Source: Alphaproteobacteria bacterium (GTDB taxonomy: Bacteria; Pseudomonadota; Alphaproteobacteria; UBA8366; Aestuariispiraceae). Taken from it: a DNA stretch of 64,000 nucleotides. The translations under genes were made by a program, and so were the position numbers. Positions 8,705 through 17,967 of this stretch are shown here, piece by piece; the stretch's first letter is position 1; each line of letters starts with the position of its first letter. The stretch spans positions 62,001 to 126,000 of the forward strand of contig JANSXE010000003.1 in assembly GCA_024743195.1 (NCBI GenBank). The letters run 5' to 3'. The notes under the pieces are model-generated. The model saw nothing but the letters and a program-made list of their open reading frames with translations. It had not been told where the DNA came from and did no database searches.

Positions 8705-9322
8705 ATGCTGGACATCGGCTGGCCGGAGTTGATGCTGATCGCGGCGATCACCGTCGTCGTGGTCGGACCGCGGGAGATCCCCCGCGTCTTGCGCACGGTC
8801 AACGGCTATGTGCGCAAGGCGCGCTCGCTCGCCTCCGAGTTCCACAGCTCAATCGAGGACATGGCCCGTGAGGCCGACCTCGAGGATCTCAAGAAACAGA
8901 TGAAGAGCACGACCGACGACTTCTCGGGCGATTTCGAGAAGAGCGTCGATCCGACCGGCGACGTCACCAAGTCGATGCGCGATCTCAAGGATACGATGAA
9001 CGCGCGCTACAGCGACGAGAAGGCGCGCGCGCCCGGCAACAGCGTCACCCCGCCGCCGCCCGAGGAAAGCGCCGCCCAACCGATCGCCGAACCGTCCGCC
9101 GACAAGGCGGCCGGGGCGGCGCCGGCGCCGGCGAAGAAGAGCGCTGCGAAGAAAGCGGCGCCCAAGAAGACGGCCGCGAAGACGGATGGGGCCAAGACCG
9201 GCGCCAAGAAGACGGCGGCCAAGACGGCGGCCAAGACGGCGGCTAAGGCGGCGGCGAAGAAGACGGCGGCCAAGAAGACGGCCGCCAAGAAGCCCGGCGA
9301 GGCCGGAGCGGCCTCGTCATGA
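8705..9322 (+). CDS. tatB: Sec-independent translocase subunit TatB with Lys/Ala tail
   Basis: A 205-residue TatB, the partner of TatC in the twin-arginine signal receptor complex. The N-terminus MLDIGWPELMLIAAITVVVV and the GPREIPRVLRTV amphipathic start are diagnostic. A helical cytoplasmic region (about 30-100) follows. From about residue 138 to 200 the protein becomes a histone H1-like Lys/Ala repeat with many AAKK and KTAAK units. The tail is much more basic than in typical TatB, although Ala/Lys-rich tails occur in some alphaproteobacteria. The stop overlaps the tatC start by 4 bp (ATGA). Confidence 0.92.
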   Translation: MLDIGWPELMLIAAITVVVVGPREIPRVLRTVNGYVRKARSLASEFHSSIEDMAREADLEDLKKQMKSTTDDFSGDFEKSVDPTGDVTKSMRDLKDTMNARYSDEKARAPGNSVTPPPPEESAAQPIAEPSADKAAGAAPAPAKKSAAKKAAPKKTAAKTDGAKTGAKKTAAKTAAKTAAKAAAKKTAAKKTAAKKPGEAGAASS

Positions 9323-10191
9323 CCGCGGGCGGGTACGATCCGGACGTCGAGGCCTCGAAGGCGCCGCTGCTCGAGCACATGGTCGAGTTGCGCAAGCGCC
9401 TGATGTGGTCGGGCATCGCGCTGATCGCGGCCTTCGTCCTGTCCTTCCCCTTCGCGGCTTCGATCTTCAACTTCCTGGTCGCGCCGCTGCAGGATCTCTG
9501 GCATGACCAGACCGGCCGACGACTGATCTACACGGCGCTGCACGAAAAGTTCTTCACCGAGATCAAGGTGGCCTTCTTCGCGGGCTTCTGCCTGTCCTTC
9601 CCCTTTATCGCGGGCCAGATGTGGCTGTTCATCGCGCCGGGCCTCTACCGGCACGAGAAGCGGGCCTTTCTGCCCTTCCTGCTGGCGACGCCGGTGCTGT
9701 TCCTCGTGGGCGCCGCCTTCGTCTACTATCTGGTGCTGCCGGTCGCCTGGCAGTTCTTCGCCGGCTTCGAACAGGCCGGCGGGGACAACGTGCTGGCGAT
9801 CGAGCTGGAGCCGAAGGTCAACGAGTACCTGTCGCTCGTCATGCGGTTGATCTTCGCCTTCGGCATCAGCTTCGAATTGCCTGTGGCGCTGACCTTGATG
9901 GCGCGCGTCGGGATGGTGTCGGCCGCCGGACTGCGTCAGAAGCGCCGCTATGCGATCGTCATCGCCTTCATCGCGGCGGCGATCCTGACGCCGCCGGACC
10001 CGCTGAGCCAGCTCGGGCTCGCCATCCCGATCATCCTGCTCTACGAAATCTCCATTCTGTGCGCCGACGTGATCGAAAAGGGGCGTCGCAAGCGCGAGGA
10101 AGAGCTCGGCCTCGTCGACGAGGAAGAGGAAGGGGACGATCTGGACGCCGCGGAGGGGAGCGGAAGCGACGGATCGCGCGACCGATCTTGA
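9319..10191 (+). CDS. tatC: Sec-independent translocase subunit TatC
   Basis: A 290-residue polytopic TatC that recognises twin-arginine signal peptides. Six membrane segments can be read, the first at about 31-51 (SGIALIAAFVLSFPFAASIF). The N-terminal LLEHMVELRKRL matches the conserved cytoplasmic E/R-rich motif, and FAFGISFELPVAL lies in a conserved later region. A charged, acidic C-terminal tail follows residue 260. The start overlaps the tatB stop (ATGA), so translation is probably coupled. Confidence 0.96.
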   Translation: MTAGGYDPDVEASKAPLLEHMVELRKRLMWSGIALIAAFVLSFPFAASIFNFLVAPLQDLWHDQTGRRLIYTALHEKFFTEIKVAFFAGFCLSFPFIAGQMWLFIAPGLYRHEKRAFLPFLLATPVLFLVGAAFVYYLVLPVAWQFFAGFEQAGGDNVLAIELEPKVNEYLSLVMRLIFAFGISFELPVALTLMARVGMVSAAGLRQKRRYAIVIAFIAAAILTPPDPLSQLGLAIPIILLYEISILCADVIEKGRRKREEELGLVDEEEEGDDLDAAEGSGSDGSRDRS

Positions 10192-10280
10192 CGCGCCGCG
10201 CGCCGTCGGGCCGCGCGGCCCCGTCTTCAAGGCGGGCGACCCCGTCTTCTCCCAACGCTTCCTATTGATGAGCCAGAGCG

Positions 10281-11558
10281 ATGCATGACCTGAAATTTAT
10301 TCGCGACAATCCCGACGCTTTCGACGCCGGGCTCAAGGCCCGCGGTCTTGATCCGCTGTCGGCGGAGATTCTCGACCTCGACCGCCGCCGGCGCGCGGCC
10401 CAGACCGAGATGCAGGAGCTGCAGAGCCGCCGCAACGCGGCCTCGCGCGACATCGGCGCGAAGAAGAAGGCGGGCGAGGACGCCGACGCCCTCGTCGCCG
10501 AGGTGCAGCGGATCAAGCAGCGCCTCGTCGAGCTGGAGGGCGAGGAGGCCGATTGCGGCGAAACGCTGGAGGCGCATCTCGTCGGTCTGCCGAACCTGCC
10601 GTTCGAGGATGTGCCCGTCGGCCCGGACGAGAGCGCGAACGAGGAGACACGGCGCGTCGGCGCGCCGCGCGCCTACGATTTCGAGCCCAAACAGCATTTC
10701 GAGATCGGCGAGGCGTTGGGCCTGATGGATTTCGAGACGGCGGCGCGCATGTCCGGCGCGCGCTTCGTATTGCTGAAGGGTGCGCTGGCGCGCATGGAGC
10801 GGGCCCTGGCCAACTTCATGCTCGACGTGCATACGAGCGAGAACGGCTACAGCGAGACGATCCCCCCCTTCCTGGTGCGCGACAACGCGCTGTTCGGCAC
10901 CGGTCAGTTGCCGAAGTTCGCGGAGGATCTGTTCCGCACCACGTCCGAGCATTGGCTGATCCCAACCGCCGAGGTGCCGCTGACCAACATCGGCGCCGAG
11001 ACGGTGTGGGAGGAGACGGACCTGCCGATGCGCTTCACCGCCTGGACGCCCTGCTTCCGCTCGGAAGCGGGCGCGGCGGGGCGCGACACCCGCGGCATGA
11101 TCCGCCAGCACCAGTTCTCGAAGGTGGAGATGGTCTCGATCGTCCATCCCGACCGCTCGGCCGAGGAGCTGGAGCGCATGACCGCCTGCGCCGAGGGAAT
11201 CCTGAAGCGGCTGGACCTGCCGTTCCGCACGGTCGTGCTGTCGACGGGCGACATGGGCTTCGGCGCGCGCAAGACGCACGACATCGAGGTCTGGCTGCCC
11301 GGCCAGGGGCAGTATCGCGAGATTTCGAGCTGCTCCAACTGCGGCGACTTCCAGGCCCGGCGCATGAAGGCCCGCTTCAAGACGCCGGGCGAGAAGGGGA
11401 CCCGCTTCGTCCACACGCTGAACGGCTCCGGCCTCGCGGTCGGACGCACGCTGATCGCCGTGCTGGAGACCTATCAGGAGGCTGACGGCGCCGTCGCGAT
11501 TCCCGACGCGCTGAAGCCCTATATGGGCGGCCTGACGCGCATCGAGGCGCCGAAATGA
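10281..11558 (+). CDS. serS: seryl-tRNA synthetase
   Basis: A 425-residue class II aminoacyl-tRNA synthetase that charges tRNA-Ser (and tRNA-Sec where present). The N-terminal coiled-coil arm spans about 30-105. Motif 2 is [20 protein letters not shown] followed by QHQFSKVEM, and motif 3 is [16 protein letters not shown] near the C-terminus. Length is normal. The start [15 protein letters not shown] is canonical. The stop overlaps the surE start by 4 bp. The 89-base gap before it has no clear terminator. Confidence 0.97.
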   Translation: MHDLKFIRDNPDAFDAGLKARGLDPLSAEILDLDRRRRAAQTEMQELQSRRNAASRDIGAKKKAGEDADALVAEVQRIKQRLVELEGEEADCGETLEAHLVGLPNLPFEDVPVGPDESANEETRRVGAPRAYDFEPKQHFEIGEALGLMDFETAARMSGARFVLLKGALARMERALANFMLDVHTSENGYSETIPPFLVRDNALFGTGQLPKFAEDLFRTTSEHWLIPTAEVPLTNIGAETVWEETDLPMRFTAWTPCFRSEAGAAGRDTRGMIRQHQFSKVEMVSIVHPDRSAEELERMTACAEGILKRLDLPFRTVVLSTGDMGFGARKTHDIEVWLPGQGQYREISSCSNCGDFQARRMKARFKTPGEKGTRFVHTLNGSGLAVGRTLIAVLETYQEADGAVAIPDALKPYMGGLTRIEAPK

Positions 11559-12346
11559 CCGCGCAAGACGACGCGCCGCGGCGCGTCGACCTCGCCGGGG
11601 CGCGGGTGCTCTTGACCAACGACGACGGGATCGAGGCGGAGGGCCTCGCCGTGCTGGAGCGCGCGGTCGCGCCGCATGTCGGGGAGCTCTGGGTCGTCGC
11701 GCCGGCGAGCGGGCGCAGCGCGGCCTCCGTCATGACCTCGCTGCGTCGGCGCATCAAGCCGGAGGCGCGCGGCGCCCGCCGCTTCGCCGTCGACGGCTCG
11801 CCGGCCGACTGCATGCTGATCGCGCTGCAGCGCCTGATGGCCGATACGCCGCCGGACCTCGTGCTCTCCGGCGTCAATCACGGGGCCAATCTGGGGGACG
11901 ATCTGAACTTCTCCGGCACGGTGGGGGCGGCCGTCGCGGCGGCGCTGGAAGGCGCGCCGGCGATCGCGCTGTCCGTGGCGCACGGGCCGGGGGGCTATGC
12001 GGCCGGCCATGATTGGCGCCAGGCCGAGGCGCGCAGCGCCGACCTGATCGCCCGGCTATGCGACGCCGGCTTCGCGCCGGGCGGCCTCTACGCCGTCAAC
12101 TACCCGCACGATCCGTCCGATCCCGATGCGCCGGCGCTGGTGCGGCCGGCCGGCAGGCAGGGCGGCAGCTTCCGCTTGGAGGAGGACGGCGACGGCGGCG
12201 TCATCGTCCGCCACCAGGGCGACCGCGGGGTCGACCGCAGCGCCTCGGACTATGACGCCGTCCGGCAGGGCCGTATCGCGATCACGCCGGTGACCGTCGA
12301 CCGAACCGACTGGCGGGTCTTGCAGCGGCTGGGCGAAGCGGTCTAG
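11555..12346 (+). CDS. surE: 5'/3'-nucleotidase SurE
   Basis: A 263-residue metal-dependent nucleotidase (SurE family) acting on nucleoside monophosphates in the cytoplasm, often linked with stationary-phase survival. The metal-binding motif [13 protein letters not shown] lies near residue 23, with SPADCML and [20 protein letters not shown] further on. Its order serS-surE-pcm-nlpD is conserved in many proteobacteria. Translationally coupled to serS through an ATGA overlap. An N-terminal extension of about 15 residues precedes the usual SurE start. Confidence 0.95.
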   Translation: MTAQDDAPRRVDLAGARVLLTNDDGIEAEGLAVLERAVAPHVGELWVVAPASGRSAASVMTSLRRRIKPEARGARRFAVDGSPADCMLIALQRLMADTPPDLVLSGVNHGANLGDDLNFSGTVGAAVAAALEGAPAIALSVAHGPGGYAAGHDWRQAEARSADLIARLCDAGFAPGGLYAVNYPHDPSDPDAPALVRPAGRQGGSFRLEEDGDGGVIVRHQGDRGVDRSASDYDAVRQGRIAITPVTVDRTDWRVLQRLGEAV

Positions 12347-12388
12347 GAACGCCTCGTCCCCGATTCGCTGACGGAGCCTCCTTCTGCC

Positions 12389-13066
12389 ATGCCCGGCGAC
12401 CCGACCGCGCCCGATCCCTATTCCGAGGCCAAGGCCCGCCTGATCCTGGAGCTGCGCCGCGGCGGGGTGACGGACGATGCGGTGCTCGACGCGATCGAGC
12501 AGACCCCGCGCGAGCTCTTCGTGCCCGAGACTTTCCGCGGCCACGCCTACGACAATGCGGCGCTGCCCATTTCCCAGGGCCAGACCATCAGCCAGCCGCT
12601 GATCGTGGGGATGATGAGCCAGGCGCTGAAGCTCGACCGGCGCTGCAAGGTGCTGGAGATCGGGACAGGCTCCGGCTACCAGGCCGTGGTGCTGTCCCAC
12701 CTCTGCCGCCGGGTCTACACGATCGAGCGGTGGAAGCCGCTGCTGCGCCAGGCGGAGGCGGTGTTCCACGCGCTGCACCGCGGCAACATCCACACCCGCT
12801 TCGGCGACGGCATGAAGGGCTGGCCCGAACAGGCGCCGTTCGACCGCATTATGGTGACGGCGGCGGCCGAGGAGGTCCCGCCCGCGCTCTTCGAGCAGTT
12901 GAAGCCGGGCGGAATCCTGGTCGCGCCGATCGGCCGGCCGCTGGATCAGGACCCGCTGGGCGCGCAGACGCTGAAGCGTTTCACCAAGGGCGCGGACGGC
13001 GGGGTCGCGGTCGAGGATCTGGGCGGCGTGCGCTTCGTGCCCCTGAAGCCCGGCACCGAAAACTGA
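12389..13066 (+). CDS. pcm: protein-L-isoaspartate O-methyltransferase
   Basis: A 225-residue SAM-dependent methyltransferase that methylates L-isoaspartyl residues in damaged proteins, starting their repair. ALPISQGQTISQPLIVGMM is the conserved substrate-binding region, and VLEIGTGSGYQAVVLS is the SAM-binding glycine-rich motif I. The C-terminus (PIGRPLDQDPLGAQTLKRF) continues the family pattern. Located 42 bases after surE and before the nlpD-like gene, as in many proteobacteria. Confidence 0.95.
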   Translation: MPGDPTAPDPYSEAKARLILELRRGGVTDDAVLDAIEQTPRELFVPETFRGHAYDNAALPISQGQTISQPLIVGMMSQALKLDRRCKVLEIGTGSGYQAVVLSHLCRRVYTIERWKPLLRQAEAVFHALHRGNIHTRFGDGMKGWPEQAPFDRIMVTAAAEEVPPALFEQLKPGGILVAPIGRPLDQDPLGAQTLKRFTKGADGGVAVEDLGGVRFVPLKPGTEN

Positions 13067-13135
13067 GATGCGACGCACGCCCGCGTCCCGTCGCGCATGG
13101 CGCGGCCCCGAATCTTGGGCATAATCTCAGGCGCT

Positions 13136-14263
13136 ATGAAACGCCCCTCAACCCTGGTCGTTCTGCTGTTCGTCGCCGGCTCCCTGGCGCTCGGCGCCTG
13201 TTCGCGCGGCGGCGGGCCGGTGGTGCGGATCTATGACGGCTCAGTCCAGACCGGGTCGGCCGCCGGCGCCGCCAGCGCGACGCCGCAGCGCGAGACCGGG
13301 GCGGTTCCGGTCGCGGTCTCGCCGAACGGCGTCCACATCGTGCGGCGCGGCCAGACGCTCTATTCCATCGCGCGGGCCTACAACGCGCCCTTGCGCGCGC
13401 TGATCGTGGAGAACGGCCTGGCGCCGCCCTATCGGCTTGAGATCGGCGACCGGTTGCGCGTGCCCCAGGCCGAGAGCTATCGCGTCCGCCCGGGCGACAC
13501 GGTCTATGGCGTCAGCCGCGATTTCGGCGTCTCGATGACCGAGCTGGTGCGGCTCAACGGCATCGCGGCGCCCTATACGATCCGCGTGGGACAGCGCCTG
13601 CTGATCCCGGGTCGGGTCAGCGTCGAGCCGGCGCGGGCCGACGCGCCGCCCACCCCGGATGCGAAGGAAGTGGCGGAGCGGACGCAAGCGGCCCTGCGCG
13701 CGCCCGACCCCGAACCCGCCCCGGCGCGGGAGGCCGCGGCGTCCCGTCCCCGGCCGCCGGACCCGCCCGACGCCTTGCCGGACCGGCCGTTCCGGATGAC
13801 CGACGCCGGCGATCCGCGCCCGCGGGTCAAGCCGGAGCCGCCGCGGCGCGCGCTCGCCTCGATCGCACAGCCGCCGGCGCGCGCGGCCTCGCGCTTTCTC
13901 TGGCCGGTGGAGGGGCGGGTCGTCTCGCGCTTCGGGCCGAAGGGGAAGGGGCTGCATAATGACGGGCTGAACATCGCCGCCCCGCGCGGCGCGGCGGTCC
14001 GCGCTGCGGAAAACGGCGTCGTCGCCTATGCGGGGACGGAGCTGAAAGGCTTCGGCAACGGCGTCCTGGTGAAGCACGCGGACGGCTACATGACCTTCTA
14101 CGCGCATAACGACGCGGTCCTGGTCGCGCGCGGCCAGACGATCAGCCGCGGCCAGACCATCGCGCGGGTCGGCTCCAGCGGCAATGTCGACCAGCCGCAA
14201 TTGCATTTCCAGATTCGGCGCGGCCGCGAGGCGCTGAATCCCGAACGACTGCTGGGAGGCTGA
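13136..14263 (+). CDS. nlpD: NlpD-like LysM/LytM lipoprotein
   Basis: A 375-residue envelope protein with a lipoprotein signal peptide (lipobox LGAC, Cys22), two LysM peptidoglycan-binding repeats (about 66-109 and 113-157), a Pro-rich linker and a C-terminal M23/LytM domain. The LytM zinc ligands look degenerate: GLNIAAP has Asn where active enzymes have Asp, and QLHFQ lacks the first His of the HxH pair. It is therefore probably an amidase activator like NlpD/EnvC rather than an active endopeptidase. ATG at 13136 is chosen because it starts the signal peptide. Position after surE-pcm supports the NlpD assignment. Confidence 0.9.
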   Translation: MKRPSTLVVLLFVAGSLALGACSRGGGPVVRIYDGSVQTGSAAGAASATPQRETGAVPVAVSPNGVHIVRRGQTLYSIARAYNAPLRALIVENGLAPPYRLEIGDRLRVPQAESYRVRPGDTVYGVSRDFGVSMTELVRLNGIAAPYTIRVGQRLLIPGRVSVEPARADAPPTPDAKEVAERTQAALRAPDPEPAPAREAAASRPRPPDPPDALPDRPFRMTDAGDPRPRVKPEPPRRALASIAQPPARAASRFLWPVEGRVVSRFGPKGKGLHNDGLNIAAPRGAAVRAAENGVVAYAGTELKGFGNGVLVKHADGYMTFYAHNDAVLVARGQTISRGQTIARVGSSGNVDQPQLHFQIRRGREALNPERLLGG

Positions 14264-14267
14264 TCGC

Positions 14268-14627
14268 ATGGCGACGGGAATCGGCGCGACGGGCTCTTGC
14301 CATTGCGGCGCGGTGCGGTTCCGCGTCGTGCTGCCGGAAGAGCCGGAGGCCTATCGCTGCAACTGCTCGCTGTGCCGGCGCAAGGGCGCGGCGATCACGC
14401 CGGTTCCGAAATCGGCGCTGACGCTGCTGAGCGATTGGGCCGCGATGGGCGTCTATCAATTCAACACGCGCGTCGCGAAGCACTATTTCTGCAAGACCTG
14501 CGGAATCTACACCTTCCACCAGCGCCGCATCGATCCGGAGAGCTATGGGATCAACATCGGTTGCCTGGACGACCTGCCGCCCGAAACCTTCGAGCCGATC
14601 GGCGAGGCCGACGGCGCGAACGAGTAG
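14268..14627 (+). CDS. GFA-family zinc protein
   Basis: A 119-residue protein of the glutathione-dependent formaldehyde-activating enzyme (GFA/CENP-V) fold. Zinc-binding cysteines are seen in SCHCGAVRF, RCNCSLCRRKG and FCKTCGIYTFH, the usual order for this family. Members are mostly of unknown activity; formaldehyde-glutathione adduct chemistry has been claimed for some. It starts 4 bases after the nlpD-like gene and may be cotranscribed. It is convergent with the DUF815 ATPase gene, and both stop codons lie in one hairpin. Confidence 0.85.
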   Translation: MATGIGATGSCHCGAVRFRVVLPEEPEAYRCNCSLCRRKGAAITPVPKSALTLLSDWAAMGVYQFNTRVAKHYFCKTCGIYTFHQRRIDPESYGINIGCLDDLPPETFEPIGEADGANE

Positions 14628-14645
14628 GGCGCGCCGTCCGCCCTA
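14625..14645. terminator. inverted repeat spanning two convergent stop codons
   Basis: TAGGGCG (14625-14631) and CGCCCTA (14639-14645) form a perfect 7-bp stem with a 7-base loop. The stop codon of the GFA gene is the first three bases and that of the DUF815 gene the last three (reverse strand). It may act as a bidirectional terminator or 3'-end stabiliser; no T-tract is present. Confidence 0.5.
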
Positions 14646-15527
14646 GCCGAGCGTCAGCGGCTTGCCCAGCCGCCCGGCCAGATCCTGCACGAACTGCCAG
14701 GCGACGCGGCCGGAGCGCGCGCCGCGGGTCACCGACCATTCGATCGCCTGCGGGCGCCAGTCCTCCTCCGTGGCGGGCAGGTCGTAGGCCTCGACATAGG
14801 CCCGGATCATGGCGAGGAAGGTCTCCTGATCGCAATTGTGGAAACCGAGCCAGAGGCCGAAGCGGTCGGACAGCGAGACCTTCTCCTCGACCGCTTCGGA
14901 GGGGTTGATGGCGGTGCTGCGCTCGTTCTCGATCATGTCGCGCGGCATCAGGTGGCGGCGGTTGGAGGTGGCGTAGAAGACGACGTTCTCCGGCCGCCCC
15001 TCGACGCCGCCCTCGAGCACGGCTTTCAGCGACTTGTAGGCCGCGTCCTGCCCGTCGAAGCTGAGATCGTCGCAGAACAGGATGAAGCGCCGGTCCAACC
15101 GCTTGAGCAGCGTCAGCAGCGTCGGCAGGGTCGGGATGTCCTCCCGGTGGATTTCGACCAGGGCCAGCGCGCCCGCGCGCTCGGCGTTGATCTCCGCATG
15201 CACGGCCTTCACCAGCGAGCTCTTGCCCGCGCCGCGCGCGCCCCAGAGCAGCGCGTTGTTGGCCGGCAGGCCGTCGGCGAAGCGCCTGGTGTTCTCGTAG
15301 AGCTGGCGGCGCTGGCTTTCGATCCCCTGCAGGAGGTCGAGCGGGATGCGATTGACCGTCGCCACCGGCTCCAGCCGCGGCCCCGCCGGCTGCCAGACGA
15401 AGGCGTCGCCGGCGTTGGCGTCCGGCGCCGACGGCGGCGGTGGGGCGAGACGCTCGAGCGCGTCGGCGATCCGGGTCAGGACCGCGCTCAGTTCTGCATC
15501 GGCGGCCGGTCGTTCGGGGTCGGTCAT
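14643..15527 (-). CDS. DUF815-family AAA-type ATPase
   Basis: A 294-residue P-loop ATPase of the DUF815 family, of uncertain function. The Walker A motif is LLWGARGAGKSSL, the Walker B-like segment is RRFILFCDDLSFD, and the region YATSNRRHLMPRDMIENE matches the family's sensor region. The N-terminus is variable and Pro-rich. The start at 15527 has a GGGAAC sequence upstream and avoids a low-complexity extension. The gene is often near yajC in alphaproteobacteria, as here, on the opposite strand. Bases 15528-15797, between the two divergent genes, hold no other gene that I see. Confidence 0.88.
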   Translation of the reverse strand: MTDPERPAADAELSAVLTRIADALERLAPPPPSAPDANAGDAFVWQPAGPRLEPVATVNRIPLDLLQGIESQRRQLYENTRRFADGLPANNALLWGARGAGKSSLVKAVHAEINAERAGALALVEIHREDIPTLPTLLTLLKRLDRRFILFCDDLSFDGQDAAYKSLKAVLEGGVEGRPENVVFYATSNRRHLMPRDMIENERSTAINPSEAVEEKVSLSDRFGLWLGFHNCDQETFLAMIRAYVEAYDLPATEEDWRPQAIEWSVTRGARSGRVAWQFVQDLAGRLGKPLTLG

Positions 15528-15797
15528 CGGGCGGGTTCCCAGCGAAGTGAAGGCGGCTCGGACGGCCGGCGCGGCGGGGCGGGACGATAGCAGAGGGCGC
15601 GCGCCGGTCAACGCCGTGTGCGGGGCCGCGCGCGGGTGCGGGAACCCCGCGCCATCCGCCCGTCGGAGGCCGGCCGTCCGTCATTGCATTCCCGCCTCTG
15701 GCGGGTATAGTCCCGCGCGGTTTTCGGGGGCGACGCCCCTCGCTTGCAAGAGATGCGGCCGAGCCCAAGATAGGGCGGGGCTTTTGAGGAGACGGCG

Positions 15798-16280
15798 ATG
15801 TTCATTTCGACCGCGTGGGCGCAGTCCGGCGGCGGCGATGCGGGAAGCGCGCTCACCGCTTTCCTGCCGCTGATCCTGATCTTCGTGATCTTCTATTTCC
15901 TGCTGATCCGCCCGCAGCAGAAGCGCCAGAAGCAGCACCAGCAGAAGCTGCAGGCGATCCGTCGCGGCGACAAGATCCTGACCGGCGGCGGCCTGTTCGC
16001 GTCCGTCACCAAGGTGATCGACGACAATGAACTGCAGGCCGAGATCGCCGACGGCGTGAAGGTGCGCGTCGCCCGCAGCATGGTGGCGGACGTGATCTCC
16101 AAGACCGAGCCCGCCAAGGACCAGGCGCCCGCGAACGACGGCGCCAAAAAGGGCGGCCTGCTCGGCGGCCTGCTGGGCGGCGGCAAGTCGCAAGGCGGCG
16201 CCGACGCGGCGGACAAGACCGTCGAGGGTAAGGCGGAGGGCGGCCAGTCCGGCGGCAAGAAGGGCGGCGGCGAGAAGTAG
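15798..16280 (+). CDS. yajC: preprotein translocase subunit YajC
   Basis: A 160-residue YajC, the small accessory of the SecDF complex in the inner membrane. One membrane segment lies at about 19-38 (LTAFLPLILIFVIFYFLLIR), followed by the conserved RPQQKRQKQHQQKL and the soluble domain IRRGDKILTGGGLFASV. The C-terminus is unusually long and rich in Gly/Lys (about 110-160). ATG at 15798 follows GAGGAG. It heads yajC-secD-secF, followed by an Mth938-type gene. Confidence 0.95.
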   Translation: MFISTAWAQSGGGDAGSALTAFLPLILIFVIFYFLLIRPQQKRQKQHQQKLQAIRRGDKILTGGGLFASVTKVIDDNELQAEIADGVKVRVARSMVADVISKTEPAKDQAPANDGAKKGGLLGGLLGGGKSQGGADAADKTVEGKAEGGQSGGKKGGGEK

Positions 16281-16334
16281 CGGCCGCCTTTCGCGCATTT
16301 CTGCGCCCCATACGCCATCTGAACCGAGGAGCCG

Positions 16335-17909
16335 ATGCTTCAGTTTCCCGTCTGGAAGAAGGTGCTGATCGGCGTCATCTGCGCGCTGGGCGTCCTCTAT
16401 GCGGCGCCCAACTTCGCGCCGGGCGTGTTCAAGGACCTGCCGAGCTGGGCCCCGAGCAAGACCGTCAATCTCGGCCTGGACCTGCAGGGCGGCGCGCATC
16501 TGCTGATGCAGGTGGAGGTCGAGGCGGTGGTCGAAGAGCGCCTGCAGTCGACCGAGGAGCTGATCCGCGGCGAACTGCGCGAGGCGCGCGTGCGCGCCCG
16601 CGGCCTCGGCGTGGACGGGAACACGGTGACCTTCCGCCTGACCGATCCGACGCAGCGCGACGAGGTCTTGGCGCTGGTGCGGGAGTTGGACCAGGAACTT
16701 GTGGTCGAGGCGAGCGAGGCCGGCGCCTTCCGACTGACGCTCACCGACGCCGCGCGCGACGAGATGATCAACAACGCGATCGAGCAGTCGATCGAGATCG
16801 TCCGCCGCCGCGTCGACGAGTTCGGCACGACCGAGCCGACGATCCAACGTCAGGGCGAGGACCGGATCCTGGTGCAGGTGCCCGGCGTCGGCGACACCGA
16901 GCGCCTGAAGGAGGTGCTCAACACCACCGCCAAGCTGAGCTTCCATCTGGTCGACCGCTCGGTTCCCGTGCAGCAGGCCTTGCAGGGCCGCACCCCGCCG
17001 GGCACGGACCTGTTGCCGACCAGGGAGAAGCTGGCGAGCGGCGAGCCCGCCGGCTACTACCTCGTCGGGCGGCGCGTAATCGTCAGCGGCGAGAATCTGA
17101 CCAACGCCCAGTCGACCTTCCAGGAAGGCCGTCCCGTCGTCGCCTTCAGCTTCGACAGCCGCGGCGCCAAGCGCTTCGGCGACGCGACCCGCGACAATGT
17201 GGACGAACTGCTCGCCATCGTGCTGGACGATCAGGTGGTCAGCGCGCCGCGCATCAACGAGCCGATCCTGGGCGGCAGCGGCATCATCACCGGCGACTTC
17301 TCGCTGCAGGAGACGGAGGATCTGGCGATCCTCTTGCGCGCCGGCGCGCTGCCCGCGCCCTTGAGCTATATCGAGGAGCGCAGCGTCGGCCCCGGCCTCG
17401 GCCAGGATTCGATCGACGCCGGGCGGCTCGCCGCGATCATCGGTTTCGTCGGCGTCGCCCTCTTCATGGCGGCGAGTTACGGGCTGTTCGGCGCCATGAC
17501 GGTTTTGGCGCTGGTGCTGAACCTGTGCCTGATCCTGGCGATCCTGAGCGCGATCCAGGCGACGCTGACCCTGCCGGGCATCGCCGGCATCGTGCTCACC
17601 GTCGGCATGGCGGTCGACGCGAACGTGCTGATCTTCGAACGAATACGCGAGGAGTCGCGTCAGGGGCGAACGCCCATATCGGCGGTCGACGCCGGCTATC
17701 GCGGCGCCTTGTCGACCATCATCGACGCGAACCTGACCACGCTGATCGCGGCGGTGCTGCTGTTCGCCTTCGGGTCCGGCCCCATTCGCGGCTTCGCGGT
17801 GACGCTGTCGGTCGGCATCGTGACCTCGATGTTCACGGCGATCATGATCACGCGGCTCTTCGTGGTGAGCTGGCTGCGCGCCAAGCGGCCGCAGGCGTTG
17901 CCGATCTGA
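16335..17909 (+). CDS. secD: protein translocase subunit SecD
   Basis: A 524-residue SecD that, with SecF, uses the proton gradient to complete Sec export. It has an N-terminal membrane segment, a large periplasmic region with the LGLDLQGGAHLLMQVEV motif (P1 base), and five further C-terminal membrane segments starting with the RLAAIIGFVGVALFM helix. GMAVDANVLIFERIREE is the conserved transmembrane 4-5 signature. Length is typical of alphaproteobacterial SecD. 58 bases separate it from secF. Confidence 0.97.
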   Translation: MLQFPVWKKVLIGVICALGVLYAAPNFAPGVFKDLPSWAPSKTVNLGLDLQGGAHLLMQVEVEAVVEERLQSTEELIRGELREARVRARGLGVDGNTVTFRLTDPTQRDEVLALVRELDQELVVEASEAGAFRLTLTDAARDEMINNAIEQSIEIVRRRVDEFGTTEPTIQRQGEDRILVQVPGVGDTERLKEVLNTTAKLSFHLVDRSVPVQQALQGRTPPGTDLLPTREKLASGEPAGYYLVGRRVIVSGENLTNAQSTFQEGRPVVAFSFDSRGAKRFGDATRDNVDELLAIVLDDQVVSAPRINEPILGGSGIITGDFSLQETEDLAILLRAGALPAPLSYIEERSVGPGLGQDSIDAGRLAAIIGFVGVALFMAASYGLFGAMTVLALVLNLCLILAILSAIQATLTLPGIAGIVLTVGMAVDANVLIFERIREESRQGRTPISAVDAGYRGALSTIIDANLTTLIAAVLLFAFGSGPIRGFAVTLSVGIVTSMFTAIMITRLFVVSWLRAKRPQALPI

Positions 17910-17967
17910 GCACGGCCGCGCCCGGCGGTTCGACGGACGGGATAGAGAAGGGAAGGCGGAAGCGCCC

